In this document: positions 15,873 to 23,373 of the stretch, piece after piece
Numbering within the stretch: position 1 is the first letter of the stretch
How the letters are laid out: the number at the start of each line of letters is the position of its first letter
NCBI GenBank assembly: GCA_903847385.1
Contig: CAINDO010000576.1
Span: 1-32,819, forward strand
From: an uncultured Myxococcales bacterium
GTDB taxonomy: Bacteria > Myxococcota_A > Bradymonadia > UBA7976 > UBA1532
Reading direction: 5' to 3'
Length of the DNA: 32,819 nt
Translations under genes and position numbers: made by a program
The notes under the pieces: model-generated
What the model saw: the letters and a program-made list of their open reading frames with translations, nothing else
Database searches by the model: none
What the model was told of the DNA's origin: nothing

Positions 15873-18800
15873 TCACGGCCCCTGCCACGCCGCCGTCAGC
15901 CGCACGCGACCGGGCGACATGCTGTGTACGAACGGATACACGGTCTCGCCCGCCTGCAGCGCAACGTCCACCGGGTCGAGGACCAGACTGGGCGGGTCCG
16001 CGCAAGCCCAAGTCTCCGGGTCGACGAGGTCACAGGCGCGCCGCACGGAGACGAGACCGTCGGCGTCCCCCTGGGCCACGAACGGCGCGTGGAATCGCCA
16101 CAGGCCGGCCCGGGGGGCGGTGAAGGTGAAGACCGCGGCGTCGCGGACGTCGAGCAGGCAATCCTGCGAACGGACCCTCGGCGTGCCCGGCGGGGCGAGC
16201 CCGGCGTAGCCGTCGGCGTCGGCGGCCATCGGGATCGGCGCTTGGGGGCAGGCGGCCGGATTCGGGGCTGAGCAGCTCGGCCAGGCGGGTGCCTCGGCCG
16301 TCTCGCGGCACACGAGTCCTTCGCCGCAAGGGTTCAGCGCGCGACCGGCATCACATCGGTCGCCCGCCCGCGCCGCGACGGGCGAGTCCAGAGATTGCGG
16401 TTCCCCGGACAGGTCGTCGACCACCTCGCCCACTCGGCGGTCCAACACATGGACGACATAGCGCGTGAAATCCGCGGGGATGAGACCCAGGTCGCTCGTA
16501 ATGCGTGTCTCGAACGTGAGCCGCACGCGGTTCCCATCGCGGTGCGTCGCCACGGGGTCGTTGTCGGCGCCCACCCACATGGGTGAAATCAGCGGCACGA
16601 AGTCATTCCAGAGTGTCACGGCCGCCCCCAGGAATCGCCCCTGCGGATCGGAGATGGTCAGCTCTGCGCTGGCCACGACGTCAGCGCCGATTGCCCGGAT
16701 CCCGACGCGGGCGGCGACGGCCCGCGGCGTGAAGTCGCCGTCACACCGTCCGGCGGTGCAGGCATCTCCGTCGACACACACGCTCACCAGCAGGTCGGGG
16801 TCGCAGGCCTGGCCGGTGTGAACGGGCATGGGGAGCGTCACGTCGACCACGGCGGGTTCGCTCTGCGCCCCGGCGTCGTCGGCCACCACGACCCGGGCTG
16901 CGACCGCCGGCCGCAGAAGCCCTGACGGCCCCTCCCAGATGACATGTCCATGAAAGGTGCCGTCCGGGCCCGTCACGAGGTCCTGGACCAGCGGCGCGGC
17001 GCCCCCGACTGCGGCCGCCTGGAAGACCGGCGCCGCCGCCTCGTCGACCAGTACGACCCGCACGTTCTCGAGCGTTCGGCCCGCGACGAGCGTCCCCGCG
17101 ACCTCGACCCCAAAGCGGCCGCCGTCGGCGGACACGCGCACCACGGGCGGCGAGACCTCGATGGGCACCTCGCGGTGGACGGACAGGCGGGCGATCTCTC
17201 CCACGGGGAAGCCCGTGCGCAGAAACACACGCTCCCCGGCCTCGAGGGACACGGCGGCCCGGGAAGACTCGCCGTCCACGGTCCATGCGCAGGCCAGCTC
17301 CTCGGCGACGTCGGGACCCCAGCAGCCGCGCCGCACCTCGACACCGAAGCCTCCCTCGGACTCGAAAACGTACTGCCCCGCGACGGGGGCGGTGAACGTG
17401 GCCCGCGATTCTCCGTTGAAGAGACACGGTGCCACCCAGGGCAGATCCGGCGCCTGGCCGAACAAGACCATCGGTGCGCCCTCCACGAGCTCGGGCGCCT
17501 CGAGCCCGGCCGGACACGCCGCCGGCGGCACGGGGGCACACGTCGGAACGCCGCCCATGTCGGCGCTCACGCAGCGGTGTGCCGGATCGGAACAGATCGA
17601 CAGCAATCGCCAGGGGTCGCAGGCCTCACCCAGGGCGCGAGGCTCGGCCACAGCGGCCTGCTCCAGCGAGAACGGACTGCCCGATCGCTCGCCGGACGCC
17701 GCGAAGGCCACGGCCGTGACGACGGTCGGGACGACCGCGCCCGGGCCGATGAACCCCCAGATCCGATGGAGCGCGGGCGATGTCGGATCAGGGCCACCGT
17801 CCACGTGGACGGGCCCCAACGCCTCGCCCAGGAGGTTCCGGGCCTCCAGTTGGACCTCCCCGGGCTCACGCCCCTGGAAGTCGACGCGAAGTTCGAAGGC
17901 CGCGCCGCCACGTTCCGGATCGTGGCGATATCGACCGGCCACGATGACCGGCGGGCGGTCCCCGCAGACCCCCCAGTCCGCGTCCGGCGCGACGGTGACA
18001 CACGCGGCGTTCAGGCATTCCGTGACGCGGCCGTGGGGGTCGCATCCCAAGCCGATGCCGGCGACAGCGACGGGCCGCGCACGCAGAGTCATCTCGGCCG
18101 GCGCCCCGCGAATCGCCAGGACCAGGTTCTCGAATCGTTCGAGCTCGACCGACAGATCGCCGGACGGCCATTGACCGCAGCCCAACGACGTGGCCTCGGG
18201 TCCGCACCGGAGCGCCTCGATCGCCGCCTCGCCCCCCTCGACCCAGAAGTGCCACCGACCGGCGCGGGGCGCCTGGAAGACCACGGCCCGCTGCGCCGGG
18301 CCCGCGCCGCAGCCAGGCTCCAAGGGATCCAGCGCGTCGCCGAGCGTGATCACCGCCTCGAGATCGGGCGGGTGGTCGAACACGATGTTCAGGTCTCGGA
18401 AGGCCACGTCGTGGAGGATGGCCGGGCACGTACCGGGAACGGGGACGGCGGCGTCGGGCAGGGCGGCGTCAGGCAGGGCCACGTCGCCGGGCGGTGCCTC
18501 TGCGGCGTCGGCCGGCGAGAGGGCCGCGTCGGCCGGCGAGAGGGCCGCGTCGGCCGGCGAGAGGGCCGCGTCGGCCGGCGAGAGGGCCGCGTCGGCCGGC
18601 GAGAGGCTCGTGTCGGACGGCGAGAGGGCCGCGTCGGCCGGCGAGAGGCTCGCGTCCGGGGGTGAACCGTTCGCGTCCGCGCGCGGCAGGGCTGCGTCGC
18701 CGGGGGGTGAGGCGGCGTCGCCCTCGGGGGCCGCGGCGTCGTTCGGCGGGTCGCTGGCGTCCGTCGCCGTGCGGGGTCCGTCGCCTTCCGCGAGGGCGGC

Positions 18801-18956
18801 ATCGGCGACCATCGAGTCCGCACCCGACGATGGCGGGTGCAGGTCGGTCGCCTCGACGCGCGCGTCCGCGGCGGTCTCATCGGCTCCGGTCGGGGCGCAC
18901 GCGGCCAGCAGCGCGGCGAGGCAGACGCGGTGCGTCCGGGTCGGTGTTCTACGCAT
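15873..18956 (-). CDS. Large multidomain lipoprotein with heptad-repeat linker and pre-peptidase-like beta domains
   Basis: The 1027-residue protein starts at ATG 18956 (AAGGA about 9 nt upstream) with a signal peptide and lipobox LLAAC (Cys20). Residues to about 180 are a low-complexity Asp/Ala/Pro/Ser linker containing the tandem heptad ADAALSP. The remainder alternates two module types. One is a Cys-rich module of about 30-40 residues (LGCDPHGRVTECLNAACV; GEACDPWRLLSICSD; GQACDPDLLVSVCVDGDAC; GDRCDAGRALNPCGEGLVC). The other is a beta domain resembling the bacterial pre-peptidase C-terminal (PPC) fold, e.g. VVFQAPRAGRWHFWVEGG, ATFTAPVAGQYVFESEGG and FTFTAPRAGLWRFHAP. At least three beta domains are visible. 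This architecture is common in deltaproteobacterial surface proteins. No catalytic domain is seen, so an adhesive or structural role is a guess. Confidence 0.85.
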   Translation of the reverse strand: MRRTPTRTHRVCLAALLAACAPTGADETAADARVEATDLHPPSSGADSMVADAALAEGDGPRTATDASDPPNDAAAPEGDAASPPGDAALPRADANGSPPDASLSPADAALSPSDTSLSPADAALSPADAALSPADAALSPADAALSPADAAEAPPGDVALPDAALPDAAVPVPGTCPAILHDVAFRDLNIVFDHPPDLEAVITLGDALDPLEPGCGAGPAQRAVVFQAPRAGRWHFWVEGGEAAIEALRCGPEATSLGCGQWPSGDLSVELERFENLVLAIRGAPAEMTLRARPVAVAGIGLGCDPHGRVTECLNAACVTVAPDADWGVCGDRPPVIVAGRYRHDPERGGAAFELRVDFQGREPGEVQLEARNLLGEALGPVHVDGGPDPTSPALHRIWGFIGPGAVVPTVVTAVAFAASGERSGSPFSLEQAAVAEPRALGEACDPWRLLSICSDPAHRCVSADMGGVPTCAPVPPAACPAGLEAPELVEGAPMVLFGQAPDLPWVAPCLFNGESRATFTAPVAGQYVFESEGGFGVEVRRGCWGPDVAEELACAWTVDGESSRAAVSLEAGERVFLRTGFPVGEIARLSVHREVPIEVSPPVVRVSADGGRFGVEVAGTLVAGRTLENVRVVLVDEAAAPVFQAAAVGGAAPLVQDLVTGPDGTFHGHVIWEGPSGLLRPAVAARVVVADDAGAQSEPAVVDVTLPMPVHTGQACDPDLLVSVCVDGDACTAGRCDGDFTPRAVAARVGIRAIGADVVASAELTISDPQGRFLGAAVTLWNDFVPLISPMWVGADNDPVATHRDGNRVRLTFETRITSDLGLIPADFTRYVVHVLDRRVGEVVDDLSGEPQSLDSPVAARAGDRCDAGRALNPCGEGLVCRETAEAPAWPSCSAPNPAACPQAPIPMAADADGYAGLAPPGTPRVRSQDCLLDVRDAAVFTFTAPRAGLWRFHAPFVAQGDADGLVSVRRACDLVDPETWACADPPSLVLDPVDVALQAGETVYPFVHSMSPGRVRLTAAWQGP
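18496..18656 (-). repeat. 21-bp tandem repeat coding for the lipoprotein linker
   Basis: Unit boundaries run 18517-18537, 18538-18558, 18559-18579 and 18580-18600 (four identical units GAGAGGGCCGCGTCGGCCGGC on the + strand). A variant follows at 18601-18621, a fifth canonical unit at 18622-18642, and partial units on both sides. Each unit is 21 bp and codes for seven residues (ADAALSP), so gain or loss of units changes linker length without shifting frame. Confidence 0.9.
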
Positions 18957-19100
18957 CTCGGTGTCCTTCGGTTCGAAAGCTGTCTTCAGGCAACGCGACC
19001 GGTCGCCGGGGCTGTTCATGGCCAGCCCAGCGGCGCCTCCGAGACGTACTACGCGACGGCCCCTGCGTTTCTTTTCCTTTTTTTTCGGCGGCACGGAATT

Positions 19101-19117
19101 CGGCACGGGCCGTGCCG
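19101..19117. repeat. 17-bp palindrome next to an A/T run
   Basis: CGGCACGG and CCGTGCCG flank a single G as a perfect inverted repeat. It lies about 145 nt upstream of the large lipoprotein gene, beside an 8-T run at 19078-19085 (+ strand). The T-run precedes the hairpin on + and appears as A on -, so it is not a terminator in either direction. It could be a regulator site; nothing more can be said. Confidence 0.35.
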
Positions 19118-19166
19118 CGAATGCCACGTCACCGACTCGGACGGTGAATGGCAGGACGCGTCGACC

Positions 19167-19394
19167 TCACAGGGTCTCGCCCAGAAGCTCCTCGACCTGC
19201 GCTGCGGACACTCGGGGGGCATCTGGAGGCACGTCGAACACCCACACCTCGCCCGCCTGGACGATCCCGATTCGGGGCTGGCGGGCCCGCCGAATCAGCT
19301 CGGAGACCGCTTGCCCGAGTCGAAGGGAACGCGAGCGCGCTTAGGCGCTGGCGGCGTCGAAAGCATCGTCGTCCAAGGTCAGGGTCGTGCGCAT
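19167..19394 (-). pseudogene. VapB-like type II antitoxin relic with in-frame stop
   Basis: From ATG 19394 the - strand reads MRTTLTLDDDAFDAASA, then a TAA at 19341-19343. It continues in the same frame as ARSRSLRLGQAVSELIRRA, an Ile/Val stretch, VFDVPPDAPRVSAAQVEELLGETL and a TGA at 19167. Together this is a 75-residue ribbon-helix-helix antitoxin pattern: an MRTTLTLDDD strand, a GQAVSELIRRA helix, and a C-terminal VPP...VS toxin-binding arm. The TAA replaces what is normally a Leu or similar residue. No VapC/PIN toxin (expected directly downstream) can be found in 18957-19166. It therefore looks like a dead, toxin-less remnant, unless translation reinitiates. It sits in the 532-nt stretch 18957-19488, which otherwise holds only the palindrome and the A/T run. 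Confidence 0.65.
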
Positions 19395-19488
19395 CGCTCA
19401 GCCTCGGCGTCGGGTTGATTCACTTTGGCTCGAATCGCATCAATCTGCCGGCGACGCATCAAGCTCGCGAGCACCCACGCGCCCCGCC

Positions 19489-20025
19489 TCAGAGCCCCAG
19501 ACCCGACGACACGAGCGCCCAGGACAGGTGGGGATCCAGCATCAGCCCCGTGTGCGCGTGCACGACCCGGCCCTCGGCGTCGAGCACGACCGTGGTCGGG
19601 TAGGTCGTCACGCCGTAGGCCGCGAAGACCTCCGGCGTGCCCCGCAGGATGGGGTAGGTCGCGCCGAGATCCGCGCCCGCCGCGCGCAGCGTCTCGGGCG
19701 TGCCGTCGGCGGCGATGCCGAGCACCACCAGGTCGGGCCGCCGCGCGGCGAGCCGCGAGAATGCCGGGATCTCGACCCGGCACGGCGGGCACCACGTCGC
19801 CCAGAAGTTCAGCACCACCGGCCGACCGCGCAGCGCCGCGAGGCGGACCGTGCCGCCCTCGAGATCGGGCAGCGCGAACTCGGGCGCACGCTCGGGCAGC
19901 TCGGGCGCGCGCAACCGCCCCACGACGGCCAGCGCGACGAGCGCCACACCGAGCCAGATCGCGGCCTCGCGGGCGAAGCGGAACACACGGCGGGGCCACG
20001 GCGGCCGGGGGTCGGGTCTGGACAC
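19489..20025 (-). CDS. TlpA-like membrane-anchored thioredoxin
   Basis: The 178-residue protein has an Arg/Pro-rich start, one membrane anchor (about residues 21-38, IWLGVALVALAVVG), and a periplasmic TlpA/ResA-type thioredoxin domain. The domain shows APEFALPDLEGGTVRLAALRGRPVVLNFWATWCPPC with the redox pair Cys79/Cys82, then IPAFSRL, ATYPILRGTPEVFAAYGVTTYPTTVVLDAEGRVV with the cis-Pro loop. Such proteins reduce periplasmic disulfides, for example in cytochrome c maturation, or act on specific partners; no partner gene is adjacent. The start is GTG 20025. The pirin gene lies 110 nt upstream on the same strand, which is too far to claim an operon. Confidence 0.9.
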   Translation of the reverse strand: MSRPDPRPPWPRRVFRFAREAAIWLGVALVALAVVGRLRAPELPERAPEFALPDLEGGTVRLAALRGRPVVLNFWATWCPPCRVEIPAFSRLAARRPDLVVLGIAADGTPETLRAAGADLGATYPILRGTPEVFAAYGVTTYPTTVVLDAEGRVVHAHTGLMLDPHLSWALVSSGLGL

Positions 20026-20135
20026 GGCGACACCCTGCCGCGCGGCTCACGCCCGGTCAAATCCGCGATGGCCGTTCCGGCGCCGCAGGGCGAGGCCAGG
20101 GCGGCGGCGGGGCGGACATGGACGCGGCGAGGCCC

Positions 20136-20987
20136 TCAGAACGACCGGGCAAGCGACCCCATCGCCCCGGCGCTGAAGCGGGCCCGCGCCGCGTCGACCT
20201 CGAGCTGGGAGTTCATGCAGAACGGGCCGCCGAAGACCACCGGCTCCCCGAGGGGCGCGCCGGCGAGCACCAGCACCGTCGCCCCCGCGGCCCCCGCGGA
20301 CATCGCGAGCGTCGGCGGCCCGGCGGCGAGGGACGCGACCGCGTGCTTCGGCAGCGTCACGCCGTCGATCACCACCGACCCCTCGACGACGAGCACGACC
20401 ACGCGGTGCGAGGGCTCGACCGGGAGCTCCACATCGGCAGACGCCGCGAGGTCGACATCGAGCAACTGCACCTCGGTCAGCAGGCCGATGATGGGTGAGG
20501 AGACCTCGCCGAGTCGACCGACGACGACCCGCGCCGTGACCCCCGGTGACGCATGGACCACGGGCACGGCCGCGGCCGAGACGTGGAACGCCCGCGGCGC
20601 AGCGAGCTTGTGGTCCGAGCGCAGGTTCACGAAGAGTTGCAGGCCGTGGCAGTCGACGCCCGGCTCGACGGGGATCTCCTCGTGCATCATCCCCGAGCCC
20701 GCCTGCGTCCAGTGGAGGGCGCCCGGCTCGATGAGGCTCTGGTCGCCGAGGCTGTCCCGATTGCGGAACGCCCCGACCCCGTCGCGGAACATGTACGTGA
20801 CCGCGGAGAAGCCGGCGTGGGGGTGCGGCGCGAACGTCGGCTGCGTCATGTGGAAGTCGGTCAGGGCGAGGAACGGGTCGAGGACGACGGGACCGCCGTG
20901 AAACACGGTGGCCTCGACGAAACCCCGAGCGGCTTGGCGGGGCTGCAGGACGGTCCTCGATTCGATCGTTCGGTGCATCGTGGTCAT
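20136..20987 (-). CDS. Pirin family protein
   Basis: This 283-residue bicupin has the pirin metal-site residues: APHPHAGF (His55, His57) and MMHEE (His102, Glu104), within PHPHAGFSAVTYMF, GALHWTQAGSGMMHEE and GLQLFVNL. The C-terminal cupin ends in AGAPLGEPVVFGGPFCMNS, also typical. Bacterial pirins bind iron, and some oxidise flavonoids such as quercetin or modulate other enzymes; the role here is open. ATG 20987 has GGGAG 7 nt upstream and is preferred to the internal ATG at 20978. It is transcribed away from a TetR regulator across a 76-nt gap with operator-like repeats, so TetR control is likely. Confidence 0.93.
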   Translation of the reverse strand: MTTMHRTIESRTVLQPRQAARGFVEATVFHGGPVVLDPFLALTDFHMTQPTFAPHPHAGFSAVTYMFRDGVGAFRNRDSLGDQSLIEPGALHWTQAGSGMMHEEIPVEPGVDCHGLQLFVNLRSDHKLAAPRAFHVSAAAVPVVHASPGVTARVVVGRLGEVSSPIIGLLTEVQLLDVDLAASADVELPVEPSHRVVVLVVEGSVVIDGVTLPKHAVASLAAGPPTLAMSAGAAGATVLVLAGAPLGEPVVFGGPFCMNSQLEVDAARARFSAGAMGSLARSF

Positions 20988-21004
20988 GGTTCGGCTCCCG
21001 GAAT

Positions 21005-21028
21005 CTATGCAACACCAATGTTGCATAG
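21005..21028. promoter_or_regulatory. Perfect palindromic operator between pirin and tetR
   Basis: CTATGCAACA and TGTTGCATAG flank CCAA: a perfect 10-bp inverted repeat of 24 nt in total, midway between the divergent pirin and tetR starts. Its size and symmetry suit a TetR-family dimer. It begins 17 nt before the pirin start codon, so binding there should block both promoters. Assignment to the neighbouring TetR is inferred from position. Confidence 0.7.
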
Positions 21029-21030
21029 TC

Positions 21031-21054
21031 CATCTCAACACCGATGTCGCGTAT
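21031..21054. promoter_or_regulatory. Degenerate second operator copy
   Basis: Aligned at a 26-bp offset, this segment matches the palindrome at 21005-21028 in 16 of 24 positions, with the core CAACACC-ATGT conserved. It overlaps a possible -10 box (TATGAT, 21052-21057) just before the tetR GTG. It may be a second, weaker binding site on the tetR side. Confidence 0.45.
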
Positions 21055-21063
21055 GATGTTCCC

Positions 21064-21702
21064 GTGACATCCGAAAACGACGAACGGCTCGACCCGCGCC
21101 AGGTGAGAACACGGGCGCGGGTGCTGGCGGCCGCGCGAACGGTGCTCCGGCGCGACGGACTCGGCGGTGCCACCATCGAGGCCATCGCCGCCGAGGCCGG
21201 GGTGGCCCGCAGCACCGTGTACCGCAACTGGACCACGCGCGACGACGTGCTCGCCGCGGCCTTCGACGATGCCATCGGCCCGCCGACCACGGCCGATGCC
21301 ACACGGCCGTTGAGCGACCAGCTCGAACGGGTGCTGACCGAGCTCGCCCGGTCGCTCTCGGATAGCGAGTGGGGCCGGGCGCTCCCGGCCGTCGTCGCGG
21401 CGATCGACGCCGAGCCGGCCCTGGCGGAGCGATACGGGCGGCTGACACAGGAGCGCCGCACCGCGCTGTCCGAGCTGCTGGACTCCGCCGTCGACGGCGG
21501 CGCGCTCCCGGTCGGCACCCCGGTCGACGAGCTGATCGACGCGCTCGTGGGCCCGCTCTTCTACCGGCGCCTCATCCGCCAGACGCAAACGGACGACGCC
21601 TGGCTCACGCGCCACCTCGACCGGACGCTCCGCGCCTTCGGCGCACGAGCCACCGCCCGGCGAGCAGTGCGCCGAGCCACGGGGCCGACGCCGGCACGGT
21701 GA
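21064..21702 (+). CDS. TetR family transcriptional regulator
   Basis: The 212-residue protein has a TetR N-terminal DNA-binding domain at about residues 14-62. It shows TRARVLAAARTVLRRDGLGGATIEAIAAEAGVARSTVYRNWTTRDDVLAAAF, where VARSTVYRNW is the recognition helix. The C-terminal half is helical and matches the general TetR ligand-binding pattern (ELIDALVGPLFYRRLI near the end), without a recognisable ligand class. The start is GTG 21064, close behind a possible -10 box, so the transcript may be nearly leaderless. Divergent to pirin with a shared palindromic operator; local repression and autoregulation are likely. Its last 98 nt overlap the convergent DUF2330 gene. Confidence 0.92.
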   Translation: MTSENDERLDPRQVRTRARVLAAARTVLRRDGLGGATIEAIAAEAGVARSTVYRNWTTRDDVLAAAFDDAIGPPTTADATRPLSDQLERVLTELARSLSDSEWGRALPAVVAAIDAEPALAERYGRLTQERRTALSELLDSAVDGGALPVGTPVDELIDALVGPLFYRRLIRQTQTDDAWLTRHLDRTLRAFGARATARRAVRRATGPTPAR

Positions 21703-23275
21703 CGGGCCGCGGCGCCGCCGTGAGACCCTCGGTCGCGGTGTCCGGCATCGTGGTCCCACCGGGTGCGCTCTCGGGGCCGCCGCCGGGGCCGAAGCGGCGC
21801 AGCTCACCCGAGGGCGTCTCGCAGCGCAGCTTGTGAATGCTGTCGATGAACGCGCCCGCGCCCTCGGCGCAGCGGCACGCGCCGAAGCCGCCCACGACCA
21901 GACACTCGCCCTCGCCGCAGTCCAGGCTGGCGCAGGGGTCGAGCGTGGTCTCCGCGTCGGCCGCGAGGCCGAGCGGATTCGTCGGCGGCGTGCAGGTGGC
22001 CCGCACCTCGCCGTCGGGGCCGACCACCGCCTGGGCCACGTCCCCCGCGGCGCAAACACAGTGCGGGTAGGGCTTGTCCAGCGTGTCGACACACTCCGCG
22101 CCCAGGCCGCAGTAGTTGTCATAGCAGGCCGCAGGGGGCTCCAGCTCGCCGCAGAGCGGGATGCCCCGCTGCGTCGACAGATCGATGACGGCGTCCCGGT
22201 AGGTCTGGCCGTCGGTAGGCATGAACACCGCGTCTTCGGTCATGTGTCGCGGGCTCAGGCGCGTGGTGAAGTGGGTCATCCAGGGATACGCCGACAGCGT
22301 GTTCTCGGACCCCGGCAGGGCGTCGGTGAGCCCGTGCGACCCGGCGAAGTCGAGCACCCAGGCCCGGCCGTCGGCCTCGTCCGCGACGCGGGCCATCCAC
22401 TCGAAGTAGTTGGTGCGACCGGTCACGGGGTCGAACACGATGCTTTCGGGGTCGGGCGCGAGCGCCTCGCCGCCGGAGAGCGTGAAGGTCACGTCGCTGA
22501 CGACCGTCACGGACAGGCTGGTCATCGGCGCGGCGGCCACGGCGGCGAGGCGCAGGGGCACGGCCGGCGCGGCCGCGTCGTAACAGAGCACGATGGGCGC
22601 CGTCTCCGTGGCCGAGGCCGTGTCACGCAGCTTGAACGCCGCGAAGAGCATGCCCTCGTCCACGTAGGCCTGCACCGCCGGCCGCATGTTGTCCGAGAAG
22701 CGATACCCGTTGTCCTGCAACCAGATCACCAGTGCGTCGGCGCCGGCGTCGCCCTCGGCGCCGACGACCACGGCGTCGTAGTTCTGCGTCTGCACCTCGG
22801 CGTACACGGTCACAGGCCCCGTCGGATCGGCGCCCAGGGGACCGCCGCCGCCGGCCCCGCCCTTCGCGCTGAGGGCGTCGGCGCCACACCCGCACGTCAT
22901 TTCGTCGTCGTCCGAATCTGGACACGTCGAGGCGTCCGGACTCGGCGGCACCACCCGCAGGGCGGCCCGCGTGTCGATGGCGTCGAAGAGCGCCGGCGCG
23001 GACTCGCCGATGGTGGGCTCCGCGGGTACGGGCACGATCCAGGCGAAGCCCGAGGGCGCGCCGCGGTAGGACATCTGCAGGTGCGCGCAGACCCGGCCCG
23101 CCGCGCGGTCCACGGCGAAGACCATGCGCGCCCCCCGCTGATCGACGGGCGTGACCGGCGCGCCGATCTCGTTCTGTGGGAAGAAGCCGCCGCAGGCGTG
23201 GGCGGCGGGGGCATGCAGGCACGCCGCGGCCAGGGCGAGGGGCGCGACGAGCACGGAGCGTCGGAGGAAGGACAT
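21605..23275 (-). CDS. DUF2330 family secreted protein with C-terminal membrane anchor
   Basis: The 556-residue protein starts at ATG 23275 with a signal peptide (LRRSVLVAPLALAAACLHAPAAHA) followed directly by CGGFFPQNEIGAPVTPVDQRGARMVFAVD, the signature opening of DUF2330. The domain extends through FAWIVPVP, VWLQ-like LVIWLQDNGYRFSDN and YVDEGMLFAAFKL. Beyond it lies a Cys-rich EGF-like section (about residues 390-490: CYDNYCGLGAECVDTLDKPYPHCVC; CASLDCGEGECLVVGGFGACRC). The C-terminus is a short hydrophobic stretch followed by RRRR, resembling a degenerate sorting/anchor tail of the Myxo-CTERM kind but without the usual Cys. The role of DUF2330 is unknown. The 3' end overlaps tetR antisense by 98 nt. 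It is divergent from the GH31 gene with a 98-nt gap. Confidence 0.87.
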   Translation of the reverse strand: MSFLRRSVLVAPLALAAACLHAPAAHACGGFFPQNEIGAPVTPVDQRGARMVFAVDRAAGRVCAHLQMSYRGAPSGFAWIVPVPAEPTIGESAPALFDAIDTRAALRVVPPSPDASTCPDSDDDEMTCGCGADALSAKGGAGGGGPLGADPTGPVTVYAEVQTQNYDAVVVGAEGDAGADALVIWLQDNGYRFSDNMRPAVQAYVDEGMLFAAFKLRDTASATETAPIVLCYDAAAPAVPLRLAAVAAAPMTSLSVTVVSDVTFTLSGGEALAPDPESIVFDPVTGRTNYFEWMARVADEADGRAWVLDFAGSHGLTDALPGSENTLSAYPWMTHFTTRLSPRHMTEDAVFMPTDGQTYRDAVIDLSTQRGIPLCGELEPPAACYDNYCGLGAECVDTLDKPYPHCVCAAGDVAQAVVGPDGEVRATCTPPTNPLGLAADAETTLDPCASLDCGEGECLVVGGFGACRCAEGAGAFIDSIHKLRCETPSGELRRFGPGGGPESAPGGTTMPDTATEGLTAAPRPVTVPASAPWLGALLAGRWLVRRRRGASGRGGA

Positions 23276-23373
23276 CGGGGCCTCGCGGAGCAGGGGCGCC
23301 CAACGTCCCCCGCGGCGCCGGTCGGGCGCAAGTCCGGCGTGCAATTCGTCCGTGTCCGGCGTCAAATGGCGAC

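Noticed and set aside
18496..18656. CRISPR-like array
   Set aside because: The 21-bp units are contiguous with no spacers and code in frame for the lipoprotein linker.
19379..19459. 26-residue frame (MRRRQIDAIRAKVN...) upstream of the antitoxin relic
   Set aside because: No family resemblance and no ribosome site; it could be a leader but cannot be supported.
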